Assembly: GCF_000512585.2 (NCBI RefSeq)
Contig: NC_089246.1
Location: 992,001 to 1,056,000, forward strand
Origin: Kwoniella bestiolae CBS 10118
Taxonomy: Eukaryota; Basidiomycota; Tremellomycetes; Tremellales; Cryptococcaceae
Length of the DNA: 64,000 bases
Reading direction: 5' to 3'
Of this stretch, positions 1 through 10,272 are shown piece by piece; the stretch's first letter is position 1, and the number at the start of each line of letters is the position of its first letter. The notes below the pieces were generated by a model. It saw nothing but the letters and a program-made list of their open reading frames with translations. It searched no databases and had not been told where the DNA came from. A program made the translations under genes and the position numbers.

Positions 1-235
1 CGGTACACCCATCACTCCACTTGGCACCAACGAGGGACAACGGATATCCCATACCGCCATACAGTACCATCCAAGACTTGCGATGATATAGTCTTTTTCG
101 GTAGGCATCAACGTCATAGTGAACCACTCCGAAGCAAGACTGCCATCATCATACTTGGATAGATCCACCTCTAATTCGCAATATTCAACTCTACCCCTCT
201 GTCGAAAGCAAAGATAAAGATAAAGACAGAGCAAA

Positions 236-2003
236 ATGGCTTCAGCAGCTTTATCAACCATCAAGTTATTCGCCGGTATGTCCTCTGTCTTTCTATCTCC
301 AATAGATCATCTATCTAGGCCTTGAACCAGTCATATGAATGTGAAAGGCAGTCAAGCTTATGTACTATTTGGTATATCCTACTACAGGCTCATCCCACCC
401 GGAACTAGCCAACCTCATCGCCAAAAGACTCCGAATCCCCCTAGCTAGAGCGAGTATCACGCAACCCCCCTCTGGAGAGACGAGGGTGACTATCACTGAG
501 AGTGTTAGGGATTATGATGTTTATATTTTGAATACTGTGAGTGCTCCCCTCACACAAAGATACAAAGTGCAATACGATACGATCCAGCAACCTATCATAC
601 CTATTCATCGAATCACCTATCTCCACTTGAACTGAGTTGGGAGATGAGGGGACGAGTAGCTGACATGGTCATGTCCGATTAAATAGGGCGCAGGGGAGGT
701 GAACACACATCTGATGGAGTTGTGCATTATGATTCATGCTTGTAAGGTGAGTTGGACGTTTCCTCAATCTCCTCTTAACTCCATTTTATCATGCTCCATC
801 AAATATGTATGATATCTCACTATATCCATCCCCTCTTCTTCATGCTTCATGTGAACCCGCCTCTGTGAAGTCGTCGTACTGACTGACCCACCCACCCACC
901 CAGATCGCGTCGGCAAAACGAATCACAGCTATAATCCCTCATTTCATGTACGCCCGTCAAGACAAGAAGGACAAGTCGAGGGCACCCATCACTGCCAAGT
1001 TGGTGGCTAATATGCTGAGAGAGGCCGGGTGCGATCATGTTATTGTGAGTGATCATACATACGTGGTGGAGCTCTCGGATGACTGATGGATGAATTAGAC
1101 AATGGATTTGCACGCTTCTCAGATTCAAGGGTTCTTTGACGTACCTGTTGATAAGTGAGTGCGGTGTTGTATGGAACAAAAGGATTGAACAGAGTTGACG
1201 AGTGATTCAACCCTTACCTCACTGCTCCCTTCTCTCGTCGTCCGACTCCACTTCCTCATGATCAGCGTGAGTCTTCTCCCTCATGGTCTTGCTGCTCTGA
1301 ACAATGATACTGATACTGATATTCTGGTTTAGCTGTACGCCGAACCATCAATGATCCAATATATGCGAGATCACATCGACGTGAAGAACTGTGTGATTGT
1401 CTCACCCGATGCGGGAGGTGCCAAGAGGTGCGTAGATGATCATCTCAGAAACACCCCTGTCATTTTGCCGTAGCTGATCCTTTGCATACTTCTCACCCTC
1501 AGAGCCACCTCAATCGCCGATCGCCTCAACATAGATTTCGCCCTCTTCCACAAAGAGCGTAAGAAGGCCAACGAAGTGTCCCGAATGGTCCTCGTAGGAA
1601 GCGTTACAGGCAAAGTTGCCATTCTCGTAGATGATATGGCAGATACCTGTGGAACATTGGGTTTGGCAGCTAGAAATCTGTTAGAAGCTGGAGCAACCAA
1701 GGTATATGCGTTTGCAACGCACGGGATATTGAGTGGACCAGCTATCAAAGTGATTAATGAGTCGGGGATGGAGAAGTTGGTTATTACCAATACGATCCCT
1801 CAACTGGATAATTGCGAGAAGACGGATAAGATTGACGTGATTGATGTTAGTCATGTTTTGGCGGAGACCATTAGGAGGTCTCATTTTGGGGAGTCTGTTG
1901 TGAGTTGCTATTCCATCAATTTTGTGATGAAGGACTGGACGCTGATGAGCCTGGATAGTCGTACTTGTTCCATGAGGTACCTTATTCGAATGGTATTGCG
2001 TAG
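236..2003 (+). CDS. PRS: Ribose-phosphate pyrophosphokinase (PRPP synthetase)
   Basis: Makes phosphoribosyl pyrophosphate from ribose 5-phosphate and ATP, the entry metabolite for purine, pyrimidine, His, Trp and NAD synthesis; cytosolic. Exons 236-275, 388-536, 687-746, 904-1044, 1099-1154, 1266, 1333-1427, 1503-1899, 1959-2003 give 327 aa, the usual length for the compact family form. Landmarks visible: SSHPELANL near the N terminus, the RQDKKDKSRAP loop, DLHASQIQGFFDVPVDN, and the PRPP-binding LVDDMADTCGT. The Asn of PVDN-LYAEP can only be completed by the single C at 1266, which has ag on its left and gtgagt on its right. Start chosen at the first ATG, giving MASAALSTIKLFAG. No yeast paralogue (PRS1-5) is assigned. 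Family call is secure; the one-nucleotide exon is inferred from reading frame and splice sites. Confidence 0.95.
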
Positions 2004-2893
2004 GACGGTGGGGGTGGTAGAGGTTTTGCCTTTTGTACACAATTTTTTCTTTTCTGATATTTCATTTTCCCCTTCATCCTGTTCTGCATCACTCGCACAA
2101 TCAATTTCTCACACAACAATCAGTTTATACTACTACATATCTTTTCATTTTATAGAACCAGATCAGCCTGCTGTCAGAAGAATCAAAGGATGAACGTCTG
2201 CACCATGATTCGATTTTCCAATGCTAAACAGGTTGAGAAGCATAACTACTTGGGCATGCATAATCAGAGTGACGAGAAGACCACTTCGGAATATGCGATG
2301 AATTACCCAAAGTGGTAATTGTGATCGAGTGCTGTTGCTGTAAATTTCCAGTTGATCACGAGAGAGAGAGAGAGTGAGAGAGTGAGAGATCTGAGAGGTA
2401 CTCTCTCTAGCCAAAAGTATAATCAGACAGTTAGTCATCGCTTCGCACCCACCCACATTACATTCACGACATCACACTCATAACTTGAAGGTCTTGTCCT
2501 GCTTTGTCCTTGACTTGAAGTTACTCGCACTATATCGCTAGAGCTAGAGCCAGGCCAATTATACGACTACCGGTTATATAAAATATCTTCAACATCGGAT
2601 CACACATCATATCTCACTTGCCCTCCTTTGGTCATCCTCACACACACCTGATCATCCTTTATCAGCAGTGCATCACTTCCTTTGCTTCTCGATTCTTATC
2701 TTCTTGATTCTCAACTTGACGTCAAGCACCGGGAATCATCAGTCACTTGGATAATCTCATCACATCGCACAGGCATATTAGATATCACTCAAGTTTCAAA
2801 GTGGGGCACAACGAACAACGAATCATACGATAATATGACCCAGTAGTCCCTCCTTATCTCTACAACAACAACAATCAAATACCTTAGATAACG
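2004..2893. other. Intergenic region, PRS 3' side and transcription-factor promoter
   Basis: No supported gene. The right part is pyrimidine/AC-rich and leads into the 5' region of the zinc-cluster factor. A GA-rich simple repeat sits at about 2359-2395. Confidence 0.6.
2359..2395. repeat. GA-rich microsatellite
   Basis: A run of imperfect GA dinucleotides interrupted by GT, directly visible, in the promoter region of the zinc-cluster transcription factor. It could act as a GAGA-like promoter element, but nothing here proves a function. Confidence 0.7.
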
Positions 2894-5800
2894 ATGCCGC
2901 CCGAACCTAAATCATCCACCACCGCCTCTTCCTCCTCGGCTACCGCGACTGCAGCAGGAGCAGGCGCAGGAACAACCGCAGCAGGAGGGAAGAAACGGTC
3001 CCTCGCCCCCAAACGAGGTGCCATCGCCTGTGTGAGATGTAAAGAACGTAAAGCCAAATGCGTGCCCGCACCTCCTGGGACGAGCCCCGTACCCACTTGT
3101 ACGAATTGTTTGACGGCGAAGAAGGAGTGTGTGTATTTGGAGAGGACACCTAATGAGATTTTCTTGCTTGAGTGAGTTTGTCTACTTCTGGATGACCCAA
3201 TCTTACTTGATATGGAAGATGTATCTGGGTGATTGGAGGAGGTTTTCCTAATCTTTCATTGGGAGACACTTCTGTGGAGATTATCGGACGCATCAGTATT
3301 TGTTTTCTATCTGGCAAGTGATCGCTAATTCTGTTGTACACCTCCCCAGATACGTCTCCCAGCTCGAAGCTCGATGTGCAGCACTCGAAGTGGAACTACG
3401 TAAATCCAACCCATCCTCATCGTACGCATCGGATCATATCCAGTTACCAGCCGAAGCCAGATCAGCAGCTGTCAACAAACTCAACCAAGTCTACCCTCCC
3501 ACCACCGCTTCTTCTGCCCCCTCATCTATCAACCCCCCCGCTGGACCCAGTACAGCCCCTATACCGATAAATAACAATGGCAAGACCAACCAGGATGTTA
3601 AAGTTGAAGATGGTCCTTCGAGTGTCCCCTCGAATGGAAGTGGGAGTGGTGGGCCAGAGTTGACGGTGGATGGAGAAGAGGATGAGGAGGATCTGGCACT
3701 GGGTATAGGGATGTTGAGTCTTGGTGGTGGGGAGGAACCGGTGTATGTGGGGCCTAGTTCGGGGATCAACTGGGCGAGAGTCTGTGCGACGTGAGTCGGG
3801 TTCATTCTGCGCCTACATCTCCTACTCTACCTTTCTTTCCGTGGTTGGTACACGCAGTCGATAATTAATATGTGACTGTTGATCTCGCAGCGCCCTTCGT
3901 CGTCCACGAGAAGCCACCCAACCCCGCTCCCACCTCTCGCGATTCTCCTACCTCGCTCCACCCGAATTAGCCTCCGTGCAATCAGCCCTGGAATACACGC
4001 TCCACCACCCAACTCCACCATTACCCCCTCTAGCACTCGCTTCGCACTACCTAGATCTGGTGTACGACCACATCCAAGCTAGGTATGGGTGCTTCGACTG
4101 GATCGTGGTGAAGAATTGGCATGAGAATCGAGAGGCCATCTGTCAAGGACGACCCCTCTGGGGTGTAGGAACGGGGAACGACGAGAGGAGGAATTTAGCG
4201 AGTTTCTTCTTGTGGTTGTGTTATGGTTTTGGGGCGAGGTTGAGCGAGGATGAGAAGTTGGAGGGGGCTGTTTCGCACGAGGTGAGTGAGGTCACTCATT
4301 TGTGGTATTTCGTTATGGCCCATACACTCTTCAGATGAGATCATCTCCGATCCTGGTCAATCCCGTACGGATATCGATGTAGGATTGAGCTAATCAACAT
4401 AATCGTTTTAGGTATACTACAACGCAGCCGTAGCTTGCCTATCGACACTCACATCCCACCATTCCCTCGCCACCGTCCAGGCGCTGGTCTTACTGATAAT
4501 ATACGGTCTACGACATCCCACAGCGGAGGTATCGGTATGGCAAGTTGGAGGATTGGCGATGCGTACGGCTGTGGAACTTGGTATGCATCGACGGTTGAGA
4601 TCAAGAAGTGAGAGAGAAAAGGATCCGATAAGGTATGAAATGAGGAAGAGGGTCTTTTGGGCGGTGTATACTTTGGATCGGTGGGTGCTCAATTCCCCGG
4701 CCTCGAAAGTCGTGTTAGATTGAAGCTAATGCTTGACCTGTCCCCCTGCCTCACCCCAGAATGATGGCTGCTCAACTTGGTCGTCCGGCTGGTATACAGG
4801 ATCGTGATATTGATGTCGAGCTTCCTCTCAACGTCAATGTGGACTTCTCCGATGCGAGGGCTTTGTACCTCATGCAGAATCGTCAGATCGATTTGATGGC
4901 TGGGAAAAGACCTGGTGATGAGTATAATAGGGGATATGGGCCGGTGTCTTCGGTGAGTCGATTGTTCTTCGATTTAGATGTCACCATTAGATATAAATGC
5001 CAGTGCTCAGTTGTTGACTTTCATTGTGATTGTGATAGATGACCTCGGCTATACATAATCAACGGTTGAACCAGCTCAAACAGATGGTCACGTAAGTCGA
5101 ATTTCCGTATTCCTGATTTACTCTCATGCCTGCTGAGCTGATCATGAGTTATGTACCTAGCGATGCCATCTATCGGTTGGATAAGCCCTTACGACCTCGA
5201 GATCCGGATGCCAACAGCGCAGAACCGGAGAGACAGTCCTACGATGAGGTGGACGAATTGCTCCGCCGACTTGATCAGTGGAGAGCATGTACGCCTCAAC
5301 CCACTGAAGGTATACCTATGCTACCTCAGGAGACGTGGGATCTCATGTATCATGATGTAAGTTGGTTCACTCAGTTGACCTGGGATATAGCTGACGATGG
5401 CTCTGCAGTGCGTTCAATTGCTCTTGAGACCGATTGTAGCTAGTTGTAAAGCTGCTGGACGATATGTTACGTTATGTCTTGATTCGGCTGCGGCGCTGTG
5501 CGAGGTGAGCTGTTCCTCCTATCTCGAGGAAAGAGTGCTCAAGCTAACATATTGGGATGTACAGACTCAATCCGATTATCTCCAACCTCCCGTCGTCCAA
5601 TCTAAATTATCCACCTGGCGGTTCTACAGATTGTTCCTAGCTGGTTTAACACTCCTACATATCATCACGACCTTTCATCCGTACCTATCTGAAAACGATC
5701 GACGCAAAGCCGATACAGCTATCAGGAAATGTCAAAATGCGTTAGGGGTATTCGGCTCAAAGTTCAAAGCTGCCTCAAGACATGAAGGACTCTTCAAGGA

Positions 5801-6885
5801 CATGGTATCAGCCTGGGAAAGCGGTATGAACGATCCGTCATCTTCAATATCGGGAATAACAATCAAGAGGGAACATGATGATGGTCCCTTACCTCTACCT
5901 GGACCTGGATTGGCGGGGATCGGGATTGAGGGGACGGCTGAGGAGATGATTGCTAGGTTGTTTGATATGGGGACTACTCCGCCTTCATCGAATAATATGA
6001 ACGATCATATTGGTGTACCATCGACGAATCCGACATTTATGCCGAATCAAGCTTCTTCGATTGGATCTACACCTGGTTTAACCAATTCGTTGACAACCAC
6101 TACTTCATCGAGTATACCGAACTTCAACGGTCATGATCAAGGTCAATTCGGATTCGCACCGCCCCTATCATCTGGTCATACATTACTTCCTAACCCACTT
6201 ACCAGCCCGTCGAGCAGTACCCATAACAATACCGGCTTGAGCTTGAGTCTTGATAGTTTACATGGTGCAGCGGGATCATCAAGTTTACAACTACCATCGC
6301 AATTTGGTAATTACCATAATCATGGGATGATGCCCAATCAGACGGGCGGGCTGCAGAGTACGGATGATTGGGCTAGTATGTTGGGTGAGATGGGTGGTGG
6401 GGCGAAGGACGATTTCTTCTCGTGAGTTTCGTTGTGATATAAAATCCTGTCTCATCCTTCCTCTCTCTTTGTCGACATAACATCGGCACGCCGTGTTCCG
6501 GATATCTAGTGGAGAGGGAAGCACTCAGCTAACCTTGTTGGTCTATCATAGCCTGATGTCATCCTTCGGCCTCGACACATCCACTCAAACACCACTAGTG
6601 ACCACTGAAACCTCCGACCCAATATTCGATTTCATACATTCACCTGTACCCCCTTCTTCCGCTACTACGTCCACCAATGCACAACAAACACAACAACACA
6701 CCAATACGATCTTCCCTGGAAGTGGGAATATAGGAAATGTATGGGACGATCCGGGTAGGAGGGATAGTAATCTCGGGATGAGTGATTGGGCGGGGTGGTT
6801 CGATGGGTTGCATGCGAATGCGAATGCGGGTCAGGGGCAGCAGCATGGTACAGGGGGAGGGGGAGGTAATTGGGGAGGAATTTGA
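2894..6885 (+). CDS. Zn(II)2Cys6 fungal-type transcription factor
   Basis: Exons 2894-3171, 3350-3790, 3891-4281, 4412-4680, 4760-4952, 5039-5091, 5161-5356, 5409-5504, 5565-6421, 6552-6885 join to 1035 aa. The N terminus is Ala/Ser/Gly-rich. It is followed by a GAL4-type binuclear zinc cluster at about residues 45-78 with spacing C-X2-C-X6-C-X12-C-X2-C-X6-C and the basic stretch RCKERKAKC. A short heptad-like segment (YVSQLEARCAALEVELR) follows, the usual dimerisation linker. Exons 3-9 encode a fungal-specific transcription factor domain; RMMAAQLGRPAGIQ and the helical segments around it match that family. The last 330 residues are Ser/Thr/Asn/Gln/Gly-rich low complexity, probably an activation region. 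Nuclear, probably a homodimer binding CGG half-sites. The regulated pathway cannot be read from the sequence; neighbours give no clue. Confidence 0.9.
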
Positions 6886-7322
6886 TGTGATTTGAGGTGA
6901 CATTCTCCCTATATGAGGAATCTCATGTATGTTTCTCGATATTTTGATACGGGTGTATGTATGATATGTAACTTGTTACTAGAGTACAATACTTGCACAC
7001 CTTGGATTCAAGGAGTAAGGAATGTCTATTTGTATATGAGGAAATAAGTCACGTGAGTTGGATGATGTTTTGATGATGTAACGCGAACGTAAGCTACATC
7101 ACCGAACTGCGAGGGAAAACAACAAACTGATGGGAACGATAGACTTGAGAAGCTACTAGTAAATATTCCTTTCTCAACCTACTTTATTCAGATACTTGAT
7201 CATCGATCCTACCCATACGTTAGAATCGCACGGGAACTGCACTGCCCGCGTCTTACTCAGCTATTCGAATCCATCAGATCAGATCAACCCGTAACATCCG
7301 GCAATTCGGTCAACTTTGCACT
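6886..7322. other. Intergenic region with a CACGTG E-box
   Basis: 3' flank of the zinc-cluster factor and promoter of the small membrane protein. The palindrome CACGTG lies at 7050-7055. No gene is supported here. Confidence 0.6.
7050..7055. promoter_or_regulatory. CACGTG E-box
   Basis: Perfect bHLH core (Cbf1/USF type) about 270 bp upstream of the next start codon. One six-base match is weak evidence of function. Confidence 0.3.
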
Positions 7323-8365
7323 ATGGCGTGAGTCTCTCTTTCGTCGCTTGTGCCTTCATATAGATCAGGTCAAGCTTGACATGAATTCGAGCTGATAGTA
7401 CGAGGGATAGGTCTACTTGGGATGTGATTTCCTCGGTGCTGTTCCTGGGAATCTTCCTAGGTGTTGTGTGTGAGTAAGCTCTTCCTGGTGATCAGAGATA
7501 TACTCTTCGGATACTCTCACCAATCCCTTCCTTCCTGGAAATGTCTTCCCAGCCCGACCATACAATCAGAGATCAGTCCAAAGCTATACATGGAATAACC
7601 CCGCTGATACGTGTTGTTTTCCCCACCCACCCACCCTCAGTCCTAGCCATCAAATTCTCCTCCCTCCTCAGCACATCCACCACCTCCGCCCAAACATCCC
7701 TCCAATCCCAAGGGATAACATACAACCAAGGTAAAATGAGTATTAAGACTGATCGGGCTGCTCCCTCTCGGGACGAGTACATCTTGAATACCCAGGCGGC
7801 ATTTGAGAGAGGGGGGAAGATGATGAAGGCTCATAAGGATGCGTTTTCGTTTAAGAAGGGTGGGGGTGGGAGTGGGGATGATTCTGCAGGAGGGGCACAG
7901 GGACAGGGAGTGGGGAGTGGGGTTGATACTGGGTGAGTTTTCGGTGTGTGTTTCTGGGTTTTGATAGGCGATCAACCTGATTGGAGTTGGAAAAGTGATT
8001 GAACGGGAAGACGAAGATAAGTGTTGAAAAGGGTCCCTCAATTGGAAGATTATGTTTGATCAATTTAGGAAGTCTGAATATCTGAAAATGACCGAGAACA
8101 ACCATCACCCGTACCATGGGATCTGATGATCTCGGTAGGAATGACTGTGATCCCTACTTCACTGAAATTCCACAACTAGATTAGAAGATCTATGGACTGC
8201 TCGCACCCTTATTTAGCAGTTCATTCTCTCTTACTCGGGGAGGAGAAGCAGAACGCGCAAAGGAATGGATGTTTAAATGAGTTAAGGAAAGACCATAGCT
8301 GACATACCATTTTTTCCCATCGTAGCGACAAAAGAGGATTCAGGCGAACCAAGAAGCTGGCGTAA
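7323..8365 (+). CDS. Small single-pass membrane protein, unknown function
   Basis: Exons 7323-7327 (only ATGGC), 7399-7469, 7641-7932 and 8326-8365 give 135 aa. The N terminus (MATRDRSTWDVISS) is followed by one strongly hydrophobic segment at about residues 14-31, then a Ser/Thr-rich stretch, a conserved-looking hydrophilic helix (residues about 58-90, with RDEYILNTQAAFERGG), a Gly-rich linker and a basic tail GFRRTKKLA. The last intron (7933-8325, 393 bp) is long for this window, but its acceptor is preceded by GCTGAC and a T-run and it restores frame to a stop. Without splicing, translation would stop at 7936. I do not recognise the family. Topology is probably N-in or a signal anchor; unproven. 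Confidence 0.6.
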
Positions 8366-8867
8366 TCCCTATCGACCTATTCTATACTACGGATCGCCTA
8401 GTCTCTTCGTCTCATCTCGGTATAGTGTAAATGAATGGCTCGTCGATAAATGGGATATGTCTCATGATCATGGATTTTGACGGATATGACTCTGCAGCCA
8501 TCAGTGATTTGAGAGGAGGGCTGGGGGGTGGATGATCTATGAATTTGGTATAGTGTGCATGAATGCCATGCTATGCGAAATGGGATGGCAGTATGATACT
8601 TTCACTGATTATGACGTATCAGATAACCGTGGATAATGATTCTCACCGGGACATGTGGAAAGATGAATGATACTCAATTGGCGTAGAACTTACATCTCGA
8701 AAAAGAAATCTTGGGTTAACCCTACGAAGACAGGTCTAAGTAGTATCGGGGTCAGTCCATCCCTTTCGTGAGATAAAATCAATGTATCGTCCATACATCC
8801 CGAGTCCCATTGAGCTGACTGTATGCTGTGAGCTGTGGACTGTGAGATGGATCCCATTCAGACACAA

Positions 8868-8885
8868 TATCGAACGCGTTCGATA
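8868..8885. promoter_or_regulatory. 18 bp perfect palindrome centred on ACGCGT
   Basis: TATCGAACGCGTTCGATA reads identically on both strands. The core is the MluI cell-cycle box bound by Mbp1/Swi6-type factors. The nearest coding ends are the small membrane protein (500 bp upstream) and the Ytp1-family gene (1.4 kb downstream), so the target is unclear. Confidence 0.4.
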
Positions 8886-9917
8886 CAATTTATTTACCTA
8901 CCTGGAAGCCTGCAGGTTCTGAGGGCCTTTGTGCCTTGTGTGCGGTTCGAAATGAAGATCGCCTTTGTGCAGTGCATGTAGCATCGACGGACCATTTATA
9001 CCTTGTCTGACGGTAGTCGCCAAGCAGAGGCTTTTTAACTCAAGTAGCAAGTAGCAATGAGCAGATCAGTTTCACGGAGGAACCATACCGAAGAAATGGT
9101 AATGACCTGTACCAAATCACGTAATACTGGTCTCTGGATCTGGGTCTTAACCGAAAAATTTAACCCGAAAATGTCCACGGACTTGACTTGGAGAAATCTT
9201 GGCTTGATATTCCAGTGGTCTCGGTAAGGTAATGTTTGACTGTGTGCCATGGATAAGCGAGTGTGTGAGCGAGCCATTACCTACATGCTGAGCAACAAGT
9301 TCTGAAACGTGAGTAACGAAAAGTTTGAGTGGCTGCATGCACTGTAGATGCTCGCCTTGCTGAGCTGCCTCATGGTGGTAAACCCAGACTACTACAGTCA
9401 TTGCTAGTACGGGGCAAACTGTTCCTAGACTAGTGAGCAAGTGGAGAATTGGACTACAGTATATCACAGAGAAGTACAGCAGAGATGGCGATACCTGCTA
9501 TATCTCGGCCAGACAATGAAAGGAAAGAAGAGAGGAGACCAAACCTGACCAGAAAAGCCTACGTCACCATTTTACCTTTTTGTACTTTACCTGTTATACG
9601 CAATCGCATCGAATCGGGATTTTTCGCGATACAGTGTGAACTCCGTCAACTCATGGCCGGCGGCGCGGTCTTAAGCTTCCAAGGAATGAGTATGAGAATG
9701 AGAAAATTACTTTTTCAGTGTGGAGGTGATCCACTAAGAAATTAGTCTGGACTTGTACGTGCGAGAGCAGCTCGGACGCCGAGAGGATGAGCAGGTTTTA
9801 TGTTCCTCACACGTCCCAAAGGATCCGATTCGAGTCGAGCTGAACATTAGCAGGAGGAAGGAGGGACGAGATGCGGGGAAGCGTAAGGGGTAAGGGTCCT
9901 TTGGGATTGAGTAGTAG

Positions 9918-9937
9918 ATGATGATGATGATGATGAT
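9918..9937. repeat. GAT trinucleotide microsatellite
   Basis: About six consecutive GAT/ATG units in the 5' flank of the Ytp1-family gene. On the minus strand it reads as poly-His, but no gene supports that frame. Confidence 0.7.
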
Positions 9938-10272
9938 CAAGATGACTTAGTAAGCCAAGAAGCGACTGTAAAAGAAAAGGACACACGTAAACACTTTTGA
10001 TCCGACATGAGGAATAACATACACTAAGATTTGTAAACATGCATCTTGGGTATCATTCTGATTCCCATCACTCATCGTCGACATCAGCATCTGCATCATC
10101 CTCATTGATTCCTTTCCTTTTATATCCATCTTCTTCTCATTTTCATCTTCCTCTCTCTTGCATACACCTTACTCTGCTATACAACATAGCACATCTTATA
10201 ATAACACAGTCTCTCTACTTGACTCATTCATACCACACCCCGGAGGCAAAACAGACACCACAGGAAAGAAAA

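Larger units (their letters stand above)
8366..10272. other. 1.9 kb gene-poor stretch
   Basis: No reading frame here could be linked by splice sites to a recognisable protein. Only short uncharacteristic open frames occur on either strand. It contains an 18 bp palindrome (8868-8885), a GAT trinucleotide run (9918-9937) and the 5' flank of the Ytp1-family gene. A non-coding RNA or a fast-evolving gene cannot be excluded. Confidence 0.5.

Noticed and set aside
8880..8975. Possible tRNA, because GGTTCGAAAT resembles a B box
   Set aside because: No matching A box, no acceptor-stem pairing and no anticodon arm could be formed around it.
9147..9467. Open frame of 106 codons on the minus strand in the gene-poor stretch
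   Set aside because: No recognisable domain, no supporting splice sites and typical chance length. Composition does not resemble the real exons nearby.
9449..9745. Open frame of 98 codons on the plus strand
   Set aside because: No family resemblance and no splice link to other exons; overlaps the region only by chance openness.
9807..10040. Poly-His frame on the minus strand
   Set aside because: Produced by the GAT microsatellite read on the other strand; no start context or partner exons.
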